From: Actinomycetes bacterium
GTDB lineage: Bacteria; Actinomycetota; Actinomycetes; Actinomycetales; Demequinaceae
DNA: 43,233 nt
Direction of reading: 5' to 3'
Assembly: GCA_023411615.1 (NCBI GenBank)
Contig: JAEYOR010000066.1
Span: forward strand, 1-43,233
Part shown: positions 8,489-15,199 of the stretch, in pieces
How positions within the stretch are numbered: the stretch's first letter is position 1
How the letters are laid out: each line of letters starts with the position of its first letter
Made by a program: the position numbers and the translations under genes
Notes under the pieces: generated by a model
The model's database searches: none
What the model saw: only the letters and a program-made list of their open reading frames with translations
What the model was told of the DNA's origin: nothing

Positions 8489-9346
8489 ATGAACGCGGAC
8501 GACCGCGCCCCATTTGGCGAGTCCCAGCAACCGTTCGCACCTTCGCAAGGTGAGGCAGGCGTGCGCCGCTCGGGCATCATGCCCACGAGCAACTCGGTCC
8601 CGCAACGCACGGCCTTCCGTCCGGTGACCGGTACCCAGGCCACGGGTACGCAGGCCGCAGGTGCGCAGACTGCGGGAACGCAGGGCGGCGGCGCACAGCC
8701 TCCGTCGGCTCCCCAGCCCACGCACACTCGCCCATCCCCCGAACGTTCGGCGCAGCCCACCACCCAAACGTCGGGCGTGCAGACCACCCGGCCCGCTTCC
8801 TCGCCAGCCACCGGCGTCCCCGCGACGTCGGCCGCCGCGGCTGCTGGAGCGTCGGCCCTGGCGTCGGGCGAGAACGACACACGATCGGCCACTGCCTCCG
8901 CTGGCGTGGCGCGGCTCAAGAGCCTCCGCAACAAGGCCGCCACGTCAGTGAGCGAGGCCGACGTCGCCGCTGCAAAAGCGATCGGCCCCCGCAAGGTCCG
9001 CGTACTCATCAGCCGCTTGGACCCGTGGTCGGCACTCAAGATCGGCTTCCTTCTGTCGATCGCTCTCGGCATCATGTTTGTCATCGCTGTCCACATTCTG
9101 TGGAGTGCGCTCAATGCGATGGGCACCATCGACCTTGTCAATGACTGGGTCCAGCGCCTCTTCACCACGGAGCAAGAGGTCAACATCCTCCAGTTCCTCA
9201 ACTACGGCAAAGTGATGTCGGCCGGACTGCTGGTGGCGGTGACCAATGTGGTGTTGATCTCGGGCCTGTCCGTCATTGGAGCGATGCTGTACAACACGGT
9301 CGCTCGCGTGGTGGGTGGCGTTTACATCACGCTGACCGACGACTGA
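8489..9346 (+). CDS. DUF3566 membrane protein
   Basis: This 285-residue protein follows gyrA in many actinobacteria. Its function is not established. The first 165 residues are disordered and rich in Ala, Gly, Thr, Gln and Pro, including GTQATGTQAAGAQTAGTQ repeats encoded by degenerate 15-base units. The C-terminal DUF3566 domain begins around VRVLISRLDPWSALKIGF and contains two predicted membrane segments (about residues 183-207 and 245-265), ending in YITLTDD. GAGGAGGAG at 8475-8483 is a strong ribosome binding site five bases before the ATG. The neighbours are the catalase terminator and tRNA-Ile. It probably sits in the cytoplasmic membrane with a cytosolic N-terminus. Confidence 0.85.
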   Translation: MNADDRAPFGESQQPFAPSQGEAGVRRSGIMPTSNSVPQRTAFRPVTGTQATGTQAAGAQTAGTQGGGAQPPSAPQPTHTRPSPERSAQPTTQTSGVQTTRPASSPATGVPATSAAAAAGASALASGENDTRSATASAGVARLKSLRNKAATSVSEADVAAAKAIGPRKVRVLISRLDPWSALKIGFLLSIALGIMFVIAVHILWSALNAMGTIDLVNDWVQRLFTTEQEVNILQFLNYGKVMSAGLLVAVTNVVLISGLSVIGAMLYNTVARVVGGVYITLTDD

Positions 9347-9397
9347 TTCGTCAGATTTTCCGCACTCAAGATCGGCGGGTCGCGGGCCACTACCGGT

Positions 9398-9427
9398 TTG
9401 GCCGCAAGTACGCGGGTGAGGTATCTT
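9398..9427 (+). promoter_or_regulatory. promoter of the tRNA-Ile/tRNA-Ala pair
   Basis: TTGGCC (9398-9403) and TATCTT (9422-9427) are separated by 18 bases. The predicted transcript starts near 9434, about 20 bases before tRNA-Ile, and would include the hairpin GCGGCC-CTT-GGCCGC at 9436-9450. Confidence 0.6.
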
Positions 9428-9435
9428 GGTGCGTC

Positions 9436-9595
9436 GCGGCCCTTGGCCGCACGGGCCCATAGCTCAGGCGGTTAGAGCGCTTCGCTGATAACGAAGAGGT
9501 CGGAGGTTCAAGTCCTCCTGGGCCCACCAACCCCCGCCGCGTCCGCAGCGTCGCTGGCGTAGCGGTGGTTGTCCTGCGGCCCTAGGTCGCACGGG
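9436..9595 (+). repeat. direct repeat of the tRNA 5' leaders
   Basis: GCGGCCCTTGGCCGCACGGG (9436-9455) and GCGGCCCTAGGTCGCACGGG (9576-9595) match at 18 of 20 bases, 140 bases apart. Each ends with the first three bases of its mature tRNA. Confidence 0.8.
9453..9529 (+). tRNA. tRNA-Ile (GAU anticodon)
   Basis: The cloverleaf is complete: acceptor GGGCCCA pairs with TGGGCCC, anticodon stem CTTCG pairs with CGAAG around loop CTGATAA with anticodon GAT, and T arm GGAGG/CCTCC encloses TTCAAGT. The CCA end is encoded at 9527-9529, giving 77 bases. Confidence 0.97.
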
Positions 9596-9665
9596 GCCTT
9601 GGCGCAATTGGTAGCGCACCTGCTTTGCAAGCAGGGGGTTAGGGGTTCGAGTCCCCTAGGCTCCA
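9593..9665 (+). tRNA. tRNA-Ala (UGC anticodon)
   Basis: Acceptor GGGGCCT pairs with AGGCTCC with one G-U pair, D stem GCGC/GCGC, anticodon stem CCTGC/GCAGG around TTTGCAA with anticodon TGC, and T arm AGGGG/CCCCT enclosing TTCGAGT. The length is 73 bases and CCA is not encoded. It is not linked to rRNA genes here; an Ile-Ala pair just after gyrA is a known actinobacterial arrangement. Confidence 0.97.
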
Positions 9666-9670
9666 CACGG

Positions 9671-9699
9671 AGAGCCGGTTCGCATCGCGGGCCGGCTCT
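9671..9699 (+). terminator. terminator after tRNA-Ala
   Basis: AGAGCCGG (9671-9678) and CCGGCTCT (9692-9699) form an 8-bp stem with a 13-base loop, followed by TGTGCTT. It starts six bases after the end of tRNA-Ala. Confidence 0.6.
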
Positions 9700-9767
9700 T
9701 GTGCTTAGTGCGCATCGTGCCGGCCTGCGCTCCACGTCCGTGTGCCCCCGCCTGTTAGCGTGCCCCA

Positions 9768-10706
9768 ATGACGAGCGCATCGGACCACGGCTGGGTGGAC
9801 ACGTCGCGCGCCGGCCCGCCACCATCGCAAACGCACATCGACGCGGCGCTCGCTAAGTCGCTCGTCGCCGCCCAGTGCCCGGCCCTCGCCGACGCCGACA
9901 TTGGCGATCGCTTTGACGGCTGGGACATGGCGGTATTCCGTGTGGGGGACGGGCACGCCTTGCGACTCCCGCGCACGGCCGCGGCTGTCACCTCGCTCGA
10001 AGTTGAAACCAGTGCCTTGCAGCATGTGGGGGTGAAGTGGAGCTTCTCCCGGCCCAGCATCGTCCACGTGGGCGGTCCTGGACATGGATACCCCTGGCCG
10101 TGGGCGATCACCACGTGGCTCGAGGGCGATGCGGCCGATGGCCGCCCGTTGCCCGCGACGGCAGGGGGCGAGGTGGGCGAGGCACTGGCGGAGGTTCACT
10201 CGACGCCGTGCGTCGACGCACCGTTCAACCTTGAGCAGTCGATCACCATGGCCGAGCGGAGCCCGTTGGTCGCGTGGGCTCTGCCGATCGTCGCGGAGCG
10301 TGAAGGCCCCGATGGGCAACGGCTGAGCGAGGCGGCGGCGCGCGACGTGTGGGCTGAGGCGCTCGCGGCGCCCAGCCCGGGCGACTCGGTGTGGTCTCAC
10401 GCCGATTGCCACGGCTCCAACATCGTCAACGTTGAAGGTTCGTTTGGCGGCCTCATCGACTGGGGCAAGATGTCTGCCTGCGACAGGGCGGTCGACCTCG
10501 CCTTCCTCACCACGGCCATGCCGTGGGAAGGTGTTGAGCGCGCGGTGGCGACCTACCGCGACGCGACGGGTGTCGAGGATGCCGGCCTCGAGGCACGCCT
10601 CCGCGGGATTGCGCTCGCCAAGGCGGTGTCGTGGGCAACTCTCGAGCGTCCGGCCAATGTGATGATGGCGTGGCGCGCGTTCGCAGCGCTGGGTGTGGTG
10701 CGCTGA
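9768..10706 (+). CDS. aminoglycoside phosphotransferase (APH) fold small-molecule kinase
   Basis: This 312-residue protein has the APH/choline-kinase fold. The catalytic loop reads SHADCHGSNIV, in which HxD and the downstream Asn match the family HGDxxxxN, and the metal-binding segment is LIDWGKM. The nucleotide-binding lobe is the N-terminal half (GWDMAVFRVGDGHALRLPR). Family members phosphorylate antibiotics, sugars, choline or macrolides, and the substrate cannot be called here. There is no Shine-Dalgarno sequence. TAGCGT at 9756-9761 lies six bases before ATG 9768, suggesting a leaderless mRNA. The gene is convergent with the Sir2 gene, with 78 bases between them that hold no clear signal. 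Confidence 0.75.
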   Translation: MTSASDHGWVDTSRAGPPPSQTHIDAALAKSLVAAQCPALADADIGDRFDGWDMAVFRVGDGHALRLPRTAAAVTSLEVETSALQHVGVKWSFSRPSIVHVGGPGHGYPWPWAITTWLEGDAADGRPLPATAGGEVGEALAEVHSTPCVDAPFNLEQSITMAERSPLVAWALPIVAEREGPDGQRLSEAAARDVWAEALAAPSPGDSVWSHADCHGSNIVNVEGSFGGLIDWGKMSACDRAVDLAFLTTAMPWEGVERAVATYRDATGVEDAGLEARLRGIALAKAVSWATLERPANVMMAWRAFAALGVVR

Positions 10707-10784
10707 GCAAGAGGAAGCCCACGAGGACTCGCACGGCCGCTCAACCGAAGAGGTGGAATGCCGCTGTGTGAATCTCGATGCGGT

Positions 10785-11513
10785 CTAGATCCGGTCGATG
10801 AGATCCTCGACCAACGCGGGCACGGCCTCATCGATCGGCTCACGGATGATCTTGTACGCCTCGTCGTCATAGTTGGTGGGCTCGTCATTGACGATGATGA
10901 GCTTGGCGCCCGCGTGCACGGCGCTACTGACAAGGCCCGCCACCGGGTACACGGACAAGGAGGTGCCGATCGCGACAAAGATGTCGCAGGCTTCTGCCTC
11001 ACGAACTGCCCGATCGAGTGCTTCCACCGGCAGCGTCTCACCAAAATAGACGACGTCTACCTTGAGGATCCCGCCACACCAGGAGCACGTGGGATCGGGG
11101 CGCATGTGGAGGCGCTTGAACAGGCTGTCAGTGGGAACAGCGATGTGGCACTTGCGGCACGATGCCGTGCGGATGGTGCCATGCAGCTCCACTACTTGGT
11201 GGTCCTTGAGGCCAGCGGCCTGTTGCAGGCCGTCGAAGTTCTGGGTGAGCACGCACGAGGCAAGTCCCGCTCGAACAAGACGGGTCAGCGCGTGATGGGC
11301 AGGGGTGGGCTTTGCGGTCCACGCGGGGTTGTCGCGCCAGTCGATCCACGCGTCTGCGCGCAATACGGCCGAGCCAAGATACGCATCGATGTCGAGAAGC
11401 CCCGCACGCTCCGGACTCTTCGTCCACACGCCATTGGGTCCACGAAAGTCGGGAATCCCGGCCCCGGTAGAAATCCCCGCACCCGTGAGGACCGCAACGC
11501 GTGGAAGCTTCAT
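10785..11513 (-). CDS. Sir2-family NAD-dependent protein deacylase
   Basis: This 242-residue sirtuin removes acyl groups from lysines using NAD. Rossmann motifs are GAGISTGAGIPDFRG (residues 11-25) and TQNFDGLQQAAG, where the usual TQNIDGL has Phe. His111 is the catalytic base. The zinc cysteines are Cys119/Cys122 and Cys143/Cys146. GTSLSVYPVAGL is the late NAD-binding motif. I do not see the Tyr-x-x-Arg pair that marks desuccinylases, so deacetylase activity is more likely, but that is inference. There is no Shine-Dalgarno sequence. On the minus strand TAGCCT (11520-11525) is followed by six bases and the ATG, the leaderless arrangement. It is divergent from the aldo/keto reductase. Confidence 0.9.
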   Translation of the reverse strand: MKLPRVAVLTGAGISTGAGIPDFRGPNGVWTKSPERAGLLDIDAYLGSAVLRADAWIDWRDNPAWTAKPTPAHHALTRLVRAGLASCVLTQNFDGLQQAAGLKDHQVVELHGTIRTASCRKCHIAVPTDSLFKRLHMRPDPTCSWCGGILKVDVVYFGETLPVEALDRAVREAEACDIFVAIGTSLSVYPVAGLVSSAVHAGAKLIIVNDEPTNYDDEAYKIIREPIDEAVPALVEDLIDRI

Positions 11514-11519
11514 GACTTC

Positions 11520-11525
11520 AGGCTA
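11520..11525 (-). promoter_or_regulatory. -10 element of the leaderless Sir2 gene
   Basis: On the minus strand TAGCCT ends six bases before the Sir2 ATG at 11513. No clear -35 is visible. The rest of the 217-base divergent region up to 11730 holds no other element that I can support. Confidence 0.45.
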
Positions 11526-11730
11526 CGGCTCGACGGCACTGACGAAAAATGCACTGTGGCAACGACGGGCAACGCGTGAGCGCGCGAGGCGCCTTGCGCA
11601 GCGCGCGCTCCCATGCAACCTCCTGAAAACCAAAGCCCGGCTTCGCCGAATGGACTTACTGCCGCCCCCTCCTTACTGTCGGATGAAGGAGCCGGTGTTT
11701 GAGGCATGCGGCACATATTGGAGGCACACG

Positions 11731-12663
11731 ATGAAGACATTCACATTGCCGGGCACGGATCTTGAGGTTCCCGAGGTGGTCCTGGGGCTCATGCGAATCC
11801 AGGACAAGTCTGACGCCGAGGTGCGCGAACTCGTCAGCACGGCGCTCGACGCCGGCATCACCTTCATGGACCACGCCGACGTCTACGGCAGCACGTATCA
11901 CGGCTGCGAGCGCCGCTTTGCCGAAGCGCTCAATCTCAGCCCGTCCGAGCGTGAGCGCATGGTGATCCAGACAAAGGCGGGCATCGTCAAGGAAGGGCCG
12001 TACTTCGACTTCTCTTACGAGCGCCTCGTCACGCAAGTGGATGGCTCGCTTGACGCGCTCGGTACGGATCACATCGACATCCTCCTTCTCCACCGCCCCG
12101 ACGCTCTTGTTGAGCCAGAAGAGGTGGCGCGGGCTTTCGAGGACCTCAAGGCGGCAGGCAAGGTGCGCCACTTTGGTGTCTCCAATCACACCCCGGGCCA
12201 GATGGACTTGCTCCGCAAGCACCTCACCGTGCCGATTGTGGCGAATCAGGTGCAGCTCTCCGTGACGCACGCACCACTCGTCGCCCAGGGGGTGGCGAAC
12301 AACATGGCCGCGCTTGATCAGTCGATCTCTCGCGACAACGGCATCGTCGATTACTGCCGTCTGCACGGCATCGCCCTCCAGGCGTGGTCGCCGTTCCAGG
12401 CGGGCTTCTTCACGGGCGTGTTCCTTGGCAACCCTGAATACGCGGAACTCAACGCCGTCATCGACCGACTCGCACAGCAGTACGACGTTGAGCCGATCGC
12501 GATCGCGACCGCGTGGATTCTCCGCCATCCGGCACAGTGGCAAGTGGTTCTCGGAACGACGACCCCCGCTCGGGTTGCTGCGGCCGCGAAGGGCTCCGGT
12601 GTGGAACTCACCCGTGCTGAGTGGTACGAGATGTTCCGCGCGGCTGGCTACACCGTTCCTTGA
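11731..12663 (+). CDS. aldo/keto reductase (YdhF-like)
   Basis: This 310-residue NADPH-dependent oxidoreductase has the TIM-barrel AKR fold. The catalytic tetrad is visible: Asp47 and Tyr52 in FMDHADVYG, Lys82 in IQTKAG and His121 in LLLHRPD. The NADP-binding C-terminal part is present (VVLGTTTPARV). The pattern with VVANQVQLSVTHAPLVAQG and GIALQAWSPFQAGFF is that of the YdhF/YcsN group, whose physiological substrates are unclear. I chose ATG 11731 because GGAGG lies shortly upstream and MKTFTLPGTDLEVPEVVLG is the usual family N-terminus; a longer frame from 11305 runs antisense through the Sir2 gene. It is followed by the manganese riboswitch of the next gene. Confidence 0.9.
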   Translation: MKTFTLPGTDLEVPEVVLGLMRIQDKSDAEVRELVSTALDAGITFMDHADVYGSTYHGCERRFAEALNLSPSERERMVIQTKAGIVKEGPYFDFSYERLVTQVDGSLDALGTDHIDILLLHRPDALVEPEEVARAFEDLKAAGKVRHFGVSNHTPGQMDLLRKHLTVPIVANQVQLSVTHAPLVAQGVANNMAALDQSISRDNGIVDYCRLHGIALQAWSPFQAGFFTGVFLGNPEYAELNAVIDRLAQQYDVEPIAIATAWILRHPAQWQVVLGTTTPARVAAAAKGSGVELTRAEWYEMFRAAGYTVP

Positions 12664-12711
12664 GCGTCGGCTGCTTTGGGGTTTCCTCGGCATATGCCAC
12701 ACTGGTGGCCA

Positions 12712-12885
12712 CGAAGGGGAGTAGCTCCGTTCGGCCCGTGAGGGCCTGAAGCCCGTCGACATACTGGCGCTCCGGCGCCCGGCGGTCTTCCCGGTCATCC
12801 GGGTGAGCGAGACCTTCGGCACAGTGGTGTGCCGAAGCGACCCCCCACATCGTCACTTCGGCGCACATGAGCGAACCGAAGGGAC
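12712..12885 (+). promoter_or_regulatory. yybP-ykoY manganese riboswitch of mntP
   Basis: The aptamer runs from 12712 to 12818. P1 is CGAAGG (12712-12717) with CCTTCG (12813-12818). The conserved core GGGGAGTA (12716-12723), GTCGACATACTG (12755-12766) and GCGAGACC (12807-12814) is present, with three hairpins GGCCC-GTGA-GGGCC, GGCGC-TCCG-GCGCC and CCCGG-TCAT-CCGGG. Downstream, CTTCGGCACA (12814-12823) can pair with TGTGCCGAAG (12828-12837). GTC-A-CTTCGG (12852-12861) can pair with CCGAAG-G-GAC (12876-12885), which covers the ribosome binding site. The family senses Mn2+ and usually switches on efflux genes such as mntP. A translational ON switch is inferred from the pairings. Confidence 0.93.
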
Positions 12886-12888
12886 GTC

Positions 12889-13470
12889 ATGTCGATCCTC
12901 ACACTGATCGTCACAGCGATCGGGCTGTCGGCCGACGCATTTGCTGTGTCGGTCGGTCGCGCAATGCGGTGGCGGCACTTTGCGTGGAAGCCCGCCTTGG
13001 CGCTCGCTCTCACCTTTGGCGCATTCCAAGCGCTCATGCCGGTGCTTGGGTGGGCGCTCGGCTCCGCCTTTGCCGACGCCATTGTTGACATCGATCACTG
13101 GATCGCCTTCGGACTGCTCGCCATCATTGGCGGCAAGATGATCTGGGAGTCAATGCGCGAGCTGCGCGGCGACGATGCCGATGATGCGGAAGGCGTCACC
13201 GTGCCGCGCATCGGGGTCGGCGCGTTGCTTCTGCTCGGTTTGGCGACAAGCATCGATGCGCTCGCGGTCGGTGTCTCGCTCGCATTGCTCGGTGTGTCGA
13301 TCATGCTCGCCGCTGTCGTCATCGGCGTCATGACGGGAGGCATCAGCCTCCTTGGGGTTGCACTCGGTCAGCGCGCGGGCCACCGATTGAGCGGGTCCGC
13401 CGAACTGATCGGCGGCACCGTGCTCATTGCGATCGGCGTGAAGATCCTCATCGATCATCTCGGCGGCTGA
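12889..13470 (+). CDS. mntP: manganese efflux pump MntP
   Basis: This 193-residue inner-membrane protein of the MntP (DUF204) family exports Mn2+. It has six predicted membrane helices in two homologous halves, with the paired acidic motifs SADAFAVS (Asp16) and TSIDALAVG (Asp123) that are conserved and needed for transport in the family. A short acidic cytosolic loop (RGDDADDAEG) joins the halves. Translation starts at ATG 12889 after GAAGGGA (12878-12884). The manganese riboswitch immediately upstream confirms the assignment. The stop codon lies in the loop of a hairpin shared with the convergent gene. Confidence 0.96.
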   Translation: MSILTLIVTAIGLSADAFAVSVGRAMRWRHFAWKPALALALTFGAFQALMPVLGWALGSAFADAIVDIDHWIAFGLLAIIGGKMIWESMRELRGDDADDAEGVTVPRIGVGALLLLGLATSIDALAVGVSLALLGVSIMLAAVVIGVMTGGISLLGVALGQRAGHRLSGSAELIGGTVLIAIGVKILIDHLGG

Positions 13471-13481
13471 CGCCGCCGAGA
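13458..13481. terminator. bidirectional hairpin between mntP and the repeat-protein gene
   Basis: TCTCGGCGGC (13458-13467) and GCCGCCGAGA (13472-13481) form a perfect 10-bp stem with loop TGAC. The mntP stop TGA (13468-13470) is in the loop. The convergent gene ends at 13483, so one hairpin may serve both. No T-run is present. Confidence 0.55.
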
Positions 13482-13482
13482 C

Positions 13483-14511
13483 TCACTCGGCCTTCTTGGC
13501 GCGCGACGCCGCGGGCTTGGCGGCTGAAGCCTTCTTAGCCGCAGTAGTCGCCTTCTTAGCCGCAGTCGTGGCCGCGTCCTTCGCTTCCTTTGCCACCTCG
13601 GCCGCCTCATCCGCGACGTCGTCATCCCACACGTCGGCGGCGTCGTCCAGAACGTCAGCGATCTCGGTCGCCGCGCGGTGACGAGCAGCGTCAACGTTGT
13701 CGCGGACGCGCGACGCCTCAGCCTTCACCGTTGCGGTCGCCTTCTCTACGAGCGGCGCGGCCTGCTCTTTGGCGCGCTGGGCTGCGGTGACAGCCGCATG
13801 CGACGCCTTCTCCACATACGGGCCCGCCTGCTCCTTTGCCTTCTCAACGTAAGGCCCGGCCTGTTCGGCAACAGTGGTCGCCGCTGCCGTGACGGCGCCC
13901 GCAGCCTTGCGAGCGGCAGCCGCTGTCGCGTCGGCCGCTCGGTTGACGTCCCGGCGAAGGCGCGCGCTGAAGTCCTCGTCGCCCTGGTAATCCCACTCAT
14001 CGTCGCCGGCCCACTCGTCTCGGCCCGGGTCTCGCTTGGCCCACATGACAAGGGCTGCGCCCGCCGCACCGGCGATGACGGCGGGGATCAGCACCGCTCC
14101 CCATGGGAATCCTCGACGCTCGGGCCGCTCCTCCTCGGCGGCGCGGTCAAAGGCCGCCAACACCGCCGGAATCGCCGCGCCGACGAGCGCGCCCTGTGCG
14201 TAGTCCACCCACTGCTCAGCCTTGGCGCCTGCCTTTTTCGCATACGGATTCGCCTTGCGCGCCGCGCTCTTGTAGGCGCTCCGGGCTCGCGGAGCCGCCC
14301 ACTCACGTGCGTCCTCGAGGGCATGCTCGACTCGCGGAGCCGCCCATTCCTTCGCGTCTTTCACTCGCGGACCCGCCCACGTCTTGGCGGTACGCGCCGC
14401 TTTGCCAGCAGCGTCGGCCGCCCGCTCGGCGGCCTCACGCGCGGCCTCAGCAGCCTCAAGTGCTTGCTTGCGGTACTTGTTGACGTCCACGTTGTCCCAG
14501 CGTCGCTGCAT
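13483..14511 (-). CDS. Lys/Ala-rich repeat protein with one membrane segment (histone H1-like tail)
   Basis: I do not recognise a named family. The 342-residue protein starts at ATG 14511 behind GGGAGG. Residues 12-45 are Ala/Glu/Arg heptads. Residues 44-80 hold three copies of a W-A-x-P-R motif (WAGPRV, WAAPRV, WAAPRA). A membrane segment lies at about 136-157 (GFPWGAVLIPAVIAGAAGAA). An acidic stretch follows (DEWDYQGDED). Residues 215-258 hold three copies of EQA-x-P-x-VEKA. The end is an Ala/Lys tail (AAKKATTAAKKASAAKPA) like eukaryotic H1 or bacterial Hc1 tails. It resembles apolipoprotein-like or YtxH-like envelope stress proteins. DNA binding, lipid binding or both are possible. It is convergent with mntP and divergent from the cyclophilin gene. 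Confidence 0.7.
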   Translation of the reverse strand: MQRRWDNVDVNKYRKQALEAAEAAREAAERAADAAGKAARTAKTWAGPRVKDAKEWAAPRVEHALEDAREWAAPRARSAYKSAARKANPYAKKAGAKAEQWVDYAQGALVGAAIPAVLAAFDRAAEEERPERRGFPWGAVLIPAVIAGAAGAALVMWAKRDPGRDEWAGDDEWDYQGDEDFSARLRRDVNRAADATAAAARKAAGAVTAAATTVAEQAGPYVEKAKEQAGPYVEKASHAAVTAAQRAKEQAAPLVEKATATVKAEASRVRDNVDAARHRAATEIADVLDDAADVWDDDVADEAAEVAKEAKDAATTAAKKATTAAKKASAAKPAASRAKKAE

Positions 14512-14652
14512 CGGAAGCCTCCCGTTTTGCGCTTTCCACCCATCCTGCCACCAGGGACAACGCTTAGGCGAGCGGTAGGTGTTCCCTGCGCCGGGAGCGA
14601 ACAGGGCGCAGCCGCCCTCAAGCAGTGCCCGCGTGCGTGACACAATGACGAC

Positions 14653-15192
14653 ATGATCGCGACTTTGCAGACAACCGCGGGCGATATCCGCATCGAGTTG
14701 TTCCCCAACCACGCTCCTGTCACCGTGGCCAACTTCACTGGCTTGGCGACGGGTACCAAGGAGTGGAAGGACCCCGAGACGGGTGAGATGTCCACCGAGC
14801 CGTTCTATGACGGACTCGTGTTTCACCGCGTGATCGACGGCTTCATGATCCAGGGCGGGTGCCCGCTCGGCACCGGCACCGGTGGTCCCGGTTACACCTT
14901 TGACGACGAGATCCACCCCGAACTTCGCTTTGACCAGCCGTACTTGCTGGCCATGGCCAACGCGGGCAAGCGACTCAACCCCATCACGGGTCAGCCCGGC
15001 GGCACCAACGGTTCGCAGTTCTTCATCTCGGTGTCGCCCACACCGCACCTCAATGGCGCGCACACGATCTTTGGCAAGGTAGCGGACGACGCTTCCCGTG
15101 CGGTGGTCGACGCGATCGCCACCACTCCCACGGATGGCCGCGACCGTCCGCTTGACGACGTGATGATCACCGGCGTCGTCATCGAGGACTAA
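14653..15192 (+). CDS. cyclophilin-type peptidyl-prolyl cis-trans isomerase
   Basis: This 179-residue single-domain cyclophilin accelerates proline isomerisation during protein folding in the cytosol. Active-site motifs are FHRVIDGFMIQGG, GTNGSQFFISVSPTPHLNGAHTIFGKV and the start TTAGDIRIELFPNHAPVTVANF. There is no signal peptide. There is no Shine-Dalgarno sequence; CACAAT (14641-14646) is six bases before ATG 14653, a leaderless-like spacing with a weak -10. It is the usual neighbour of the rhomboid gene in actinobacteria, which begins eight bases downstream and is probably cotranscribed. Confidence 0.93.
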   Translation: MIATLQTTAGDIRIELFPNHAPVTVANFTGLATGTKEWKDPETGEMSTEPFYDGLVFHRVIDGFMIQGGCPLGTGTGGPGYTFDDEIHPELRFDQPYLLAMANAGKRLNPITGQPGGTNGSQFFISVSPTPHLNGAHTIFGKVADDASRAVVDAIATTPTDGRDRPLDDVMITGVVIED

Positions 15193-15199
15193 CCGTCAC

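Noticed and set aside
9593..9665. tRNA-Ala as an integration site for a genomic island
   Set aside because: No integrase and no second copy of the tRNA 3' end was seen downstream; the next genes look chromosomal in composition.
9768..10706. Aminoglycoside resistance gene
   Set aside because: The APH fold is shared by many housekeeping kinases, and the active-site variant HADCHGSN and genomic context give no support for antibiotic specificity.
11305..11730. Extended N-terminus of the aldo/keto reductase
   Set aside because: The extension runs antisense through the Sir2 gene and has no similarity to AKR proteins; ATG 11731 has GGAGG upstream and the family start.
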